A stretch of DNA of 64,000 nucleotides from Micromonospora globbae (lineage in GTDB: Bacteria > Actinomycetota > Actinomycetes > Mycobacteriales > Micromonosporaceae), in NCBI RefSeq assembly GCF_003610785.1, contig NZ_RAQQ01000014.1, forward strand, positions 62,001 through 126,000. The letters are read 5' to 3'. This document shows, in pieces, positions 16,322 through 24,299 of this stretch (within the stretch, counting starts at the first letter, position 1; each line of letters begins with the position of its first letter). Both the position numbers and the translations under genes were made by a program. Under the pieces are notes generated by a model, which was not told the origin of the DNA, searched no databases, and was given only the letters and a program-made list of their open reading frames with translations.

Positions 16322-19300
16322 TCAGAGGTGCCAGGGCACGGGCTCGGGCGGCAGGTAGCGGCAGGTGCCGCCGGTGGAGACGGTGTCCCGCAGGTGCGTG
16401 GCGAGCGCCGGGTGGCGGTCGTCGAGCTTGCGCAGGGTGTCGCGGATGCGGGCGGTCACCGTCTTGCGGGCCCGCTCGGCCTCGTCACCCAGGCGGCGGC
16501 TGCGCCCGGCGAGCCCGGCGGCGGCGCGCAGCTCGTCGAGGAGCGCCGCCCGTTCGGCCTCCAGCGCCGCCACCTTCCCCGTGTCGTCGCGGGCGGCCGC
16601 CCGGTCGATCTCCTCGTCGAGGCGGGACAGGTGCCGCCGGTAGCGGGCCTTCGCCTCGTCGTCCAGCACCGGGTCACCGCCGAGCCGGCGCGCGGCGACC
16701 AGCTCCGGCCCGGCCGCCGGATCGAGCAGCTCGACGGCCGGCACGTCGGTGCCGGGCCGGCTGATCAGCAGCGCGAGGTCGTGCAGGCCCTTGGCGTCGG
16801 GCAGGTGGACGACGGTGCCCGCGTAGGCGAGCCGCCAGACCGGGCCGTCGCGACGGAACTCGTACGTCGTGGCGGTCACCTCGGCGGGCGCGGTGTCCGG
16901 CGGCGCGGCGGCCGGCGCGGCGACCGCGGCCGGCACGGCGACCGCGGCCGGCGCGGCAACCGCGGCCGGCACGGCGACCGTGGCCCGCGCGGGAACGGCG
17001 GCCAGCCGGTCGAGAACCTGGCGCATGCCGAGGGCTGTCGCGTCCCGCTCGGTGGTCACGCGCAGCTCCTCCGCGACGGCCGCGTCGCCCGGGCCGGCGC
17101 GGCGGGCCAGCACGTCGACGAGCGCGGCGCGGGCCACCACCGACCAGGGACGCGAGTCCATCCGGTCGGCGGCGTCGCGGGCCGCCTGGAAGCCGGCGAC
17201 GGCGTCGTCCCAGCGTCCCTGCGCGGCGTCGAGCACCGCGAGCCAGTGGTCGACCGGGCCGCTGACGTCGCAGCCGAAGAGCGCGACCGTCCACTGTCCC
17301 CGGTAGGGGGCAAGCGCCTCGCGCGCCTCGTCGCACCGGCGGGGATCGCGGGTGGCGGCGGCCGCCTGCGCCCGTAGCCGCAGCCAGAGCGGCGACACCG
17401 CGCGGATGTAGGTCGTGCCGGCCGTCTCGATGGCCTCCATGCGACGTACGGCCTCCGGTCCGTCGCCGCGTTCGGCGGCGGTGATGCCCCGGGCCAGGTG
17501 CAGGTACGGGTAGTCGCCGGCGTCGAGCCCGTCGAGCAACGCGTCGATCTCGTCGAACCGCCCCTGGAGCAGCAGCCGGGCCCAGCGCATGTGGTGGACC
17601 ATGAACCCGAAGTCGGACGGCTGCTCGCCGAGGTCGTCCAGCACGGCGAAGTGCCGGTCGGCCTGCGCGAAGTCCCCGCGGAACGCGGCGATGATGCCGC
17701 CGTCGACGGCCGCGGCCATCCGGTGCCGGGCCACGTCGCTGGCGGCACCACTGTTCACGAAGGCGGTCAGCTCCGCGAGGTAGCCCGGGTCACCGACCTC
17801 GAGCAGCGCTACCCAGCGCAGCGAGGTGGCCCACAGCTCGGTCTCCCGGTCGCCCGTGCGGCGGGCCACCTCCCGGATCTCGGCGGTGATCGCCGCGCGG
17901 TCGGCCGCCGTGCCCAGGCCCCACGTGGTGTCGTGCCGTGCCCAGAGGCTGAAGGTGAGCGCCTCGTCGTCGTGACCCCGTCGGGCGAGCGTCTCGGTCG
18001 CCGTGATCAGGTCGGTGACGAGGGTGACGGTCGGCAGGTCGCCGGGTTCGCCGATGAGCCGCCGGTACGCCTCGCGCAGGATCTCCTCCGACCGACCGGC
18101 GGGTTGGGTGGCGGCGTGGAAGTGTCGTTGGACGCTGAGCGCCGTCCGCGCCAGCAGCGCCGGGTCGTCCAGGGAGAGCGCCAGCGTGGCGGCCTCGTCA
18201 AGGCGCTGCGCCCCTTCCTGGCTGCTGCCGCAGTGGTGGAGCAGCTGGCCGAACTCGGTGAGGATCCGGACGCGGTGCGCCTCGTCCCGGACGACCTCCA
18301 AGGCCCGGCGGAAGTGCACCACCGACTCGTCGGAGGCGATCCGGCCGGCGGCGTCGCGGGCCGCGGCGAGCAGCAGCTCGGTGGCCCGGGCCGGGTCGAG
18401 GTCGGCGCCGGCGAGGTACGCGTGCCGGGCCAGGTCCGCGGGAACGAGGCGGTCGGCCAGGTCGGCCACACCGTCGACCGCCCGGACCACGGCGGCGTGC
18501 CGGGCGCGCCGGTCGTCGTCGGCGAGCGCGTCGTAGAGGGTCTCCCGGACCAGGTCGTGGGCGAACGAGAACCGACCGCCGCCCCAGGCCAGGACGAGGC
18601 GGGCCGCCGACGCGAGGTCGAGCAGCCGGTCGACCTGCGCCACCGGGGCCGCCACGCAGGCGGCGAGCACCTGCCGGTGGAACTCGCGGCCGAGCACCGC
18701 GGCGACGGTGAGCACCTCGACCACCGGCGCGGGCAGCTGCGCGAGGCGGCGGCTCACCACCTCCCGTACGCCCGGGGCGATGGCCTCGACGGCGCCACCG
18801 GCCCGCCACAGCCGCGCGGTCTGCTCGACGAAGAACGGGTTGCCGCCGGTGCGCCGGTGCACCTCGTCCACGAGGGCGGGCTCCGGCTCGCGGCCGGCCG
18901 TCCGCGTGATGAGCGCGCCCACCTCGTCGCGGGACAGCCCGGTGAGGGTGAGCGTGGTCGCCTTGGCCAGCAGCGGCACGAGCAGCGGTCGCAGTGGGTG
19001 GTCGCCGGCCTCGACCTCGGCGTCGCGGTAGGTGCCGACCAGCAGCAGCCGCTCGAACCAGGTGTGCTGGGCCGCGAACTCGAGCAGCCGCAGCGAGGCG
19101 GGGTCCGCCCAGTGCAGGTCGTCGAGGACCACGACGACCGGGCGGCGCTGCGAGACGGTGACCAGCGCGGTGGTCACCGCGTCGTAGAGGGCGAACGTGT
19201 CCCGCTCGGCGTCGTCCCGGGCGGGCGCGGTCTCCGGGAAGGCGCCGACGCCGGGGAGGCTGCCGAGGGTCGTCTCACCGAGCAGGACGCCGAGGGCGCG

Positions 19301-19603
19301 CTCGCCGGCCTGCCGCGCCACCGCCCAGTCCTCGGCGGAGCGCCGCAGGCCGCGCAGCACCTGCACCCACGGCCAGTAGCCGGGCGCGCTGTCCGAATCC
19401 CAGCAGGCCCCGCCGAGCACCAGCGCGCCCCGCTGCCGGGCCTCCCGTGCCGCCGCCGTGACCAGCGTCGTCTTGCCGATGCCCGGCTCGCCCGTGACCA
19501 GCACGAGGCCGCCGTGGCTGCCGGTCGCCCGATCGAGCTCGGCGCGCAGAAGGCCCGCGGGGTGCTCCCGCCCGATGATGGTCTGGCCGTGACGCGGATC
19601 CAT
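16322..19603 (-). CDS. Large AAA ATPase with TPR-like region (LuxR/STAND-like)
   Basis: A 1093-aa protein. The N-terminus is an AAA_16/STAND-type ATPase: IIGREHPAGLL, Walker A TGEPGIGKTTL, Walker B VVVLDDLHWADP. A long helical, TPR-like region follows (about residues 350-830), then a low-complexity Ala/Val/Pro linker, then a C-terminal domain with coiled-coil character ending in TGGTCRYLPPEP. No LuxR DNA-binding helix is found, so it is more likely a signalling ATPase than a direct activator. TACGGT (19618-19613) lies 9 nt before ATG 19603. Partners are unknown. Confidence 0.82.
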   Translation of the reverse strand: MDPRHGQTIIGREHPAGLLRAELDRATGSHGGLVLVTGEPGIGKTTLVTAAAREARQRGALVLGGACWDSDSAPGYWPWVQVLRGLRRSAEDWAVARQAGERALGVLLGETTLGSLPGVGAFPETAPARDDAERDTFALYDAVTTALVTVSQRRPVVVVLDDLHWADPASLRLLEFAAQHTWFERLLLVGTYRDAEVEAGDHPLRPLLVPLLAKATTLTLTGLSRDEVGALITRTAGREPEPALVDEVHRRTGGNPFFVEQTARLWRAGGAVEAIAPGVREVVSRRLAQLPAPVVEVLTVAAVLGREFHRQVLAACVAAPVAQVDRLLDLASAARLVLAWGGGRFSFAHDLVRETLYDALADDDRRARHAAVVRAVDGVADLADRLVPADLARHAYLAGADLDPARATELLLAAARDAAGRIASDESVVHFRRALEVVRDEAHRVRILTEFGQLLHHCGSSQEGAQRLDEAATLALSLDDPALLARTALSVQRHFHAATQPAGRSEEILREAYRRLIGEPGDLPTVTLVTDLITATETLARRGHDDEALTFSLWARHDTTWGLGTAADRAAITAEIREVARRTGDRETELWATSLRWVALLEVGDPGYLAELTAFVNSGAASDVARHRMAAAVDGGIIAAFRGDFAQADRHFAVLDDLGEQPSDFGFMVHHMRWARLLLQGRFDEIDALLDGLDAGDYPYLHLARGITAAERGDGPEAVRRMEAIETAGTTYIRAVSPLWLRLRAQAAAATRDPRRCDEAREALAPYRGQWTVALFGCDVSGPVDHWLAVLDAAQGRWDDAVAGFQAARDAADRMDSRPWSVVARAALVDVLARRAGPGDAAVAEELRVTTERDATALGMRQVLDRLAAVPARATVAVPAAVAAPAAVAVPAAVAAPAAAPPDTAPAEVTATTYEFRRDGPVWRLAYAGTVVHLPDAKGLHDLALLISRPGTDVPAVELLDPAAGPELVAARRLGGDPVLDDEAKARYRRHLSRLDEEIDRAAARDDTGKVAALEAERAALLDELRAAAGLAGRSRRLGDEAERARKTVTARIRDTLRKLDDRHPALATHLRDTVSTGGTCRYLPPEPVPWHL
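16914..16985. repeat. Four 18-bp tandem repeats in the ATPase linker
   Basis: Four consecutive 18-bp units (16914-16931, 16932-16949, 16950-16967, 16968-16985), nearly identical, encode alternating VAVPAA/VAAPAA. They form the flexible linker of the large ATPase and may vary in copy number. Confidence 0.85.
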
Positions 19604-19675
19604 GACGCCCCGACCGTAGCGGACACCACCGACAGCGGTCAGGTCCACGCGACGGACCGCCGGTCCGGAACCCGC

Positions 19676-19730
19676 GATCATGAGGTTGGCGGCGACACGT
19701 CGGACGCGAGGCCCCGCCAACCTCATGATC
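19676..19730. terminator. Long inverted repeat after the MerR gene
   Basis: GATCATGAGGTTGGCGG (19676-19692) and its exact reverse complement (19714-19730) flank a 21-nt loop. It lies downstream of the leftward MerR gene and upstream of the leftward ATPase gene, so it should insulate the two. Confidence 0.75.
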
Positions 19731-19749
19731 ACCGCGGACGGGGAGCGGG

Positions 19750-20442
19750 TCAGAGGTTGGCGGTCTTCAGGTAGTCGGCCAGGCGGGCGGCGGCGACCAG
19801 CATGGCGCGGCCCCGGGCGTCCAGTCGCTGCCGCCAGCCGTCGAGGGACGCGGCGAGCGGGCCGGGTCCGTCGGCCGCGCGTACCTGCCGCATCACCGTC
19901 GCGATGTGGTCCAGCAGGTAGCCGCCGCGCCGCAGCAGGTGGGCCAGCTCGGCGTCGCGCACGTCGTCCGGGCCGTACAGGCGCTGCCGGGTGACGCGGT
20001 CGCGGGTCGGGGTCAGGATGCCGGCCCGTTCCCACTTGCGCAGTGTCGCGGGGGTCACCTCCAGCCGGTGCGCGAGCGCGCCGACGGTCAGGGGGCGGTC
20101 GGGCCGGTCCGGACGCTCGCCCGACGGTGCCGCGGTGAGCACCCCGACGGCCGCCTCGACGGCGTCGAGCGTCTCCCGGTCCCGCAGCAGCTGCGCGTGG
20201 CCGCGGTCCACCGCCCGCAGGGCGGCCTCCACGTCGCCGCGGGTCGCCGCCCGCATGATCTCGGCGCCGGGCCCATAGCCGTACGCGGGCACGAGCGCCA
20301 GGTACGCGCGGAGCGCCGCGGCGTGCACCTCGGTGTACGTCCGGTAGCCGCTCGGGGTGCGCCGGGCCGCCGGGATGACGCCGTCGCGCTCGTAGTTGCG
20401 CACGGCCTGCGTCGAGATGCCGTGCTCGCGGGCGAGGTCCAC
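19750..20442 (-). CDS. MerR/TioE-type regulator with two HTH domains
   Basis: A 230-aa regulator with two MerR-like helix-turn-helix units: HGISTQAVRNYERDGVIP and GYRTYTEVHAA at the N-terminus, and VGALAHRLEVTPATLRKWER with DRVTRQRLYG at about residues 118-160. This is the TioE-type arrangement. GTG 20442 is the first standard start, but the reading frame is open upstream and encodes YRP just before it, which belongs to the fold. A CTG at 20478 with GAGGAG 6 nt before it is therefore the likelier true start. It is divergent from the esterase gene, its probable target. Confidence 0.85.
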   Translation of the reverse strand: MDLAREHGISTQAVRNYERDGVIPAARRTPSGYRTYTEVHAAALRAYLALVPAYGYGPGAEIMRAATRGDVEAALRAVDRGHAQLLRDRETLDAVEAAVGVLTAAPSGERPDRPDRPLTVGALAHRLEVTPATLRKWERAGILTPTRDRVTRQRLYGPDDVRDAELAHLLRRGGYLLDHIATVMRQVRAADGPGPLAASLDGWRQRLDARGRAMLVAAARLADYLKTANL

Positions 20443-20530
20443 GGGCCGGTAGCGCTGTTCCGCGGTTTGAGGCTTCAGGAGGGGCTCCTCGGCTAGCCGT
20501 CGGGAAAAGTCTCAAAAGGTCGTTCAACGA

Positions 20531-20536
20531 TACGGT
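20531..20536 (+). promoter_or_regulatory. Leaderless -10 of the esterase gene
   Basis: TACGGT lies 7 nt before ATG 20544. The preceding 50 bp are AT-richer and hold TCGT/ACGA inverted copies, suited to binding by the divergent MerR-type regulator. Confidence 0.55.
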
Positions 20537-20543
20537 AAAGGTC

Positions 20544-22406
20544 ATGGCTGTTGAACCCGCACCCCTCGCGTCGTACGACCTCGCCGACCCCCACCTCGAC
20601 GACGCCGTCGCCTCCCTGCTCGCGACGTTGCCCGCACCGCCGCAGATCCTGGCCCTCGGCGAGCCCACGCACGGCGAGCCGGCGTTCCCCCGGCTGCGCA
20701 ACCGCGTCCTCGAGACGCTGGTGGCGCACGGCTTCCGCTCGGTCGCGATCGAGTCCGACCGGGTCGCCGCGACCGACGTCGACGCGTACGTCCAGGGCGG
20801 CGACGCCAGCCTGGACGCGGTGCTGGCCAGCGGCTTCAGCCACGGCCTCGAGCGCCTCGACGCCACCCGGGAACTGGTGACCTGGCTGCGCGCGTACAAC
20901 GAGGGACGCCCGCCGGCGCAGCGCGTGGCCGTCCACGGCTTCGACGCGCCACTGGAGATGACCTTTGCGCCCAGCCCCGGACCGTACCTGCGCCACGCGC
21001 ACGCCTACCTGGCCCGCCACCTCCCGTCGACGCGGCACGCCGACACCGACCTCGACGTCCTGCTCGGCGACGACGGGCGGTGGAGCGACCCGGCGGCGCT
21101 GCGGGACGCGACCCGGTCGGTCGGCGCGTCGCCCGAGGCGGTGGCCCTGCGGGCGGTGGCCGACGACCTGCTGACCACCCTGTACGCCGAGGCGCCGGCC
21201 CTGGTCGCCGCGTCCTCCCCGGACGAGTGGCAGCGCGCGCAGGTGCACGCCGCGACCGCGCTGGGCCTGCTGCGCTACCACGCGCAGGCGGCCGAGGACG
21301 CGCCCCCGGCCGTACGCACCTCCCGGCTGCTCGGGATCCGCGACGCGCTCATGGCACAGAACCTGCTCGACATCCGCACCCGGGAGGCGCACCGCGGACC
21401 GACCCTGGTCTTCGCGCACAACCGGCACCTCCAGCGGCACCCGAGCACCTGGCGCCTGGCCGGCATGGACCTGCGCTGGTGGAGCGCCGGGGCGATCGTG
21501 TCGTCCCTGCTCGGCGAGCGGTACGCGGTCGTCGTCGGCAGTCTCGGGGCGAGCGGAGCCCTGAAACTCGGCGCGCCGCCCGCCGGAACGTTCGAGGCGG
21601 CCCTGGACGCCGCCCTCGACGCGGGCGATCACGCCCCGGGCGGGCGGGTCGCCGTGGTCGACCCCGTACGCCTGCGGCAGGCCGGACCGCTGCGGGTCCG
21701 GACGGACGTGACGCCCGAGCAGGGGCACTTCCCGCTCGACGAGGAGACGGTCGCCCACTGCGACGCGATCCTGCACGTGACCGCGCCCGGCGCGGCGGGC
21801 GCGGAGCCGGCCGCGGCTTCCGACCCGCGGCCCGTCGCCGTCGTGGCGGACCGGCCGGCGCCGCTCGACCCGGCGGACGCCGCCGCGGCCACCCCGTCGG
21901 CGGAGGCGGCCGACCGCCTGCCGGCCGGGCCGACCGCCGACGACCTCGCCGAGCGGATCCTCACGCTGCCCGAGGTCGCCCTGGTCGTGGCCGACGAGGC
22001 GTCGGGAGCCCCGGAGGTGGCGTGGGGCTGGCGGTTCTTCTACGTCGGTCCGGACCGCCGGATGCCGTTCGCCACGATCGGCGAGAGCGACATGGCCGGC
22101 TTCGACGAGGAGTCGCGGTTGCACCGGCCGGGGGTCTTCCGGCTGAACCTGGACCTCGGGCGGCGCGAGTTCGCGCGCGTCCTCGGCTACCCGCCGGCGC
22201 GGTTCGCCGACCACCGGACATCGGTCGACTTCACGGCGCTCGACGAGGTGATCCCCAACCCCCTCTACGGCGCCGCCGGGTGGGTGTCGGTGCTCAACCC
22301 GGGTCCGCGCAGCCTCGCCGAGGTGGAGCGCCTCATCGCGTACGCGCACGGCAGGGCACTGGACCGGCACCGCCGCAGGTCCGACCGTGGACACCCGAAC
22401 GCCTGA
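20544..22406 (+). CDS. Erythromycin esterase-like / DUF6194 fusion
   Basis: A 620-aa protein with two parts. Residues 1-400 are an erythromycin esterase-like domain (EreA/EreB family) with ALGEPTHGEPAF, AIESDRVAATDVD, VHGFDAPLE and VFAHNRHLQRH, which carry the conserved His/Glu residues. A Pro/Ala-rich linker (about 405-455) joins it to a DUF6194 domain (GWRFFYVGPDRRMPFATIG, FRLNLDLGRREF, GWVSVLNPGPRS). In most genomes I expect these as separate proteins. The start is leaderless. Macrolide hydrolysis is not proven: this family is diverse. A strong hairpin follows. Confidence 0.88.
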   Translation: MAVEPAPLASYDLADPHLDDAVASLLATLPAPPQILALGEPTHGEPAFPRLRNRVLETLVAHGFRSVAIESDRVAATDVDAYVQGGDASLDAVLASGFSHGLERLDATRELVTWLRAYNEGRPPAQRVAVHGFDAPLEMTFAPSPGPYLRHAHAYLARHLPSTRHADTDLDVLLGDDGRWSDPAALRDATRSVGASPEAVALRAVADDLLTTLYAEAPALVAASSPDEWQRAQVHAATALGLLRYHAQAAEDAPPAVRTSRLLGIRDALMAQNLLDIRTREAHRGPTLVFAHNRHLQRHPSTWRLAGMDLRWWSAGAIVSSLLGERYAVVVGSLGASGALKLGAPPAGTFEAALDAALDAGDHAPGGRVAVVDPVRLRQAGPLRVRTDVTPEQGHFPLDEETVAHCDAILHVTAPGAAGAEPAAASDPRPVAVVADRPAPLDPADAAAATPSAEAADRLPAGPTADDLAERILTLPEVALVVADEASGAPEVAWGWRFFYVGPDRRMPFATIGESDMAGFDEESRLHRPGVFRLNLDLGRREFARVLGYPPARFADHRTSVDFTALDEVIPNPLYGAAGWVSVLNPGPRSLAEVERLIAYAHGRALDRHRRRSDRGHPNA

Positions 22407-22408
22407 CC

Positions 22409-22449
22409 GTCGCGGGCCTGGCCGGCGGACGACCGGCCGGGCCCGTGAC
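22409..22449 (+). terminator. 17-bp terminator after the esterase fusion gene
   Basis: 22409-22425 pairs with 22433-22449 with one mismatch and one G-T wobble around a 7-nt loop. It starts 3 bp after the stop codon. Confidence 0.75.
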
Positions 22450-22526
22450 CGCTCTTGCGCAAGTGCTCACGCGTCCGCGGAGGCGCATGGTACGAAACAG
22501 TGGGAACCAGACGGAACGGGAGATAC

Positions 22527-23684
22527 GTGACGCCGAAGAGGTCGGGCTGGCTGCTGCGGGCACGTGAGGACCGCCCCCGCATCTCCTATCTCGAACTCCT
22601 CTTCGACCTGGGGCTCATCGTCGCGCTGTCCCGGCTCTCCCTGCGCCTGGTCAACGACATCAGCTGGCTGAACGCGCTGCAGACGATGATCCTGCTCGCC
22701 GCGGTCTGGTGGGTGTGGACCGTCACCGCGTACACGACGGACTGGTACGACCCGGAGCAGCCGATCACCCAGCTCATCGTCGTCGGCGTCCTGCTCGGCG
22801 GGTACCTCATGGCGATGGCGAGCGTGCGCGCGTACGAGGGCATGCACGGGTTCGTCTTCGCCGCGTCGTACGTCGGCCTGCACCTCTTCCGCGGCCTCAT
22901 CCTCGTGACGGCGTTACGCGGCCACGAGCTGCGCGTCCGGCCGCTGCGGGTGCTCATCTGGTTCTCGATGACCGGCGTGCTGTGGCTGGGCGGCGCCTTC
23001 CTGCCCGCCCCGGCCCGGCTGGCGGTCTGGGCGTTGGCGGTCACGCTGGACTACCTCGCCGGCCTGTTCGGCTACTGGGTGCCGAAGCTCGGCCGCATCG
23101 GCGCGCAGGAACTACGGGTCGTCGGTGAGCACATCTCGGAGCGCTACCGGCAGATGTTCATCGTCGGGCTCGGCGAGGTCCTCCTGGTCGCCGCCATCAA
23201 GTTCCGCAACGTCACGTTCGTGTCCGCCACGACGGCCGGGCTGATCCTCCTGTTCGCCAACGCCGTGGCGATGTGGCGCATCTACGTCGTGTACGGCGCC
23301 GAGCACCTCGCGGCCGGGCTCGAACGGTCGACCAACGCGGGACGGCAGGCCCTCGTCGTGGCGTACACGCACCTGATCATGATTGCGGGCGTCGTGCTCA
23401 CCACCGCCGGCGGCGAGGTGATCGTCGTGTCCCCGACGGAGCAGACGTCGTCCGCGGGCCTGGCCCTCATGATCGCGGGCCCCGTGGTCTTCCTGGCCGG
23501 GCGCACCCTGTACGCGTTCGAGCTGTTCCGGATGATGCTGTGGCGCCTGCCGGTCGGCGCGCTGGCGTTGATCGCCACGACACCGTTCCTGCACCGGCTG
23601 CCGCCGATCGGTGTCGGGGCGGTCGCGAGCGGCGTGCTGCTGGCCCTCGCCGCCGTGCCGCGCGTGGGCCGGCGACGGTACTGA
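22527..23684 (+). CDS. Low temperature requirement A (LtrA) family membrane protein
   Basis: A 385-aa polytopic protein with about ten membrane helices. The family opening is clear (SYLELLFDLGLIVALSRLS), as are GEHISERYRQMFIVGLGE in the middle and the later helices. The role of LtrA proteins is not settled; the name comes from a Listeria cold-growth mutant. GTG 22527 has GGGAGA just before it and gives a family-typical N-terminus; an upstream ATG (22455) adds no similarity. No operon partner is evident. Confidence 0.88.
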   Translation: MTPKRSGWLLRAREDRPRISYLELLFDLGLIVALSRLSLRLVNDISWLNALQTMILLAAVWWVWTVTAYTTDWYDPEQPITQLIVVGVLLGGYLMAMASVRAYEGMHGFVFAASYVGLHLFRGLILVTALRGHELRVRPLRVLIWFSMTGVLWLGGAFLPAPARLAVWALAVTLDYLAGLFGYWVPKLGRIGAQELRVVGEHISERYRQMFIVGLGEVLLVAAIKFRNVTFVSATTAGLILLFANAVAMWRIYVVYGAEHLAAGLERSTNAGRQALVVAYTHLIMIAGVVLTTAGGEVIVVSPTEQTSSAGLALMIAGPVVFLAGRTLYAFELFRMMLWRLPVGALALIATTPFLHRLPPIGVGAVASGVLLALAAVPRVGRRRY

Positions 23685-23747
23685 GCCGCTGCGGCGTGTG
23701 CCGGCCCCACCGCCGGGTACAGGAACCGCCATGCTGAGGCGAGCGGT

Positions 23748-24269
23748 GTGGCAGGGCTGGTGGCGGGTCTGACCGGGGTGGCCGTGATGACCGTGGGCGA
23801 GAAGATCGAGCAACGGTTCACCGGTCGGCCGGACTCGTACGTGCCGGCGCGGGTGATGGCCCGCCTCACCGGAATGCGGGAATCACCGAGGGAGCAGCCC
23901 CGGTGGCGCAACCTCGCCATGCACTTCGGCCAGGGCGCCCTCCTCGGCGTGCTGCGCTCGCTCATGGCGCAGGCCGGTCTCCGCGGCCCCGTGGCCTCCG
24001 GGATGTTCACTGTCGTCCGGCTGACCACCGACCAGACCCTGGAGAACGCGACGGGCGTCGGCGCCCCACCACAGACCTGGCCACGCGAGGAACTCGCCGT
24101 CGACCTCCTCCACAAGACCGTCTACGGCTTCGCCACCGGCGCCGTCGCCGACGCCCTCGCCGCCCGCGACGGCCTCGGTCCGGGGCAGCGCCACGCCGCC
24201 CTGCGTCCCGGCCGGCGGTCCGACGTGGGTCCGCTGCCCCGCGGCTCGGCGCTGCTCGGGCGGTCCTGA
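23748..24269 (+). CDS. Hypothetical protein, possible N-terminal frameshift
   Basis: A 173-aa protein of an actinobacterial family I know only as hypothetical: a hydrophobic N-terminus (AGLVAGLTGVAVMTVGEKI), then VPARVMARLTG, LGVLRSLMAQAGL and HKTVYGFATGAVADAL. The called start is GTG 23748. Just upstream, ATG 23731 in another frame encodes MLRRAVWQG, which looks like the usual opening of this family, and then runs into a stop. One missing base near 23755 would join the two frames, so a frameshift or sequence error is likely. Confidence 0.7.
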   Translation: MAGLVAGLTGVAVMTVGEKIEQRFTGRPDSYVPARVMARLTGMRESPREQPRWRNLAMHFGQGALLGVLRSLMAQAGLRGPVASGMFTVVRLTTDQTLENATGVGAPPQTWPREELAVDLLHKTVYGFATGAVADALAARDGLGPGQRHAALRPGRRSDVGPLPRGSALLGRS

Positions 24270-24299
24270 GCGGCGGGAGTCCGGCCGACCCGCCTCAGG
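24265..24299. terminator. Bidirectional hairpin, hypothetical gene/helicase
   Basis: CCTGAG plus GCGGG (24265-24277, with a 2-nt bulge) pairs with CCCGCCTCAGG (24289-24299). It overlaps the ends of both convergent genes. Confidence 0.55.

Noticed and set aside
20544..22406. A macrolide resistance island
   Set aside because: An esterase-like gene alone does not prove resistance. No macrolide gene cluster or mobile element surrounds it, and the family includes other esterases.
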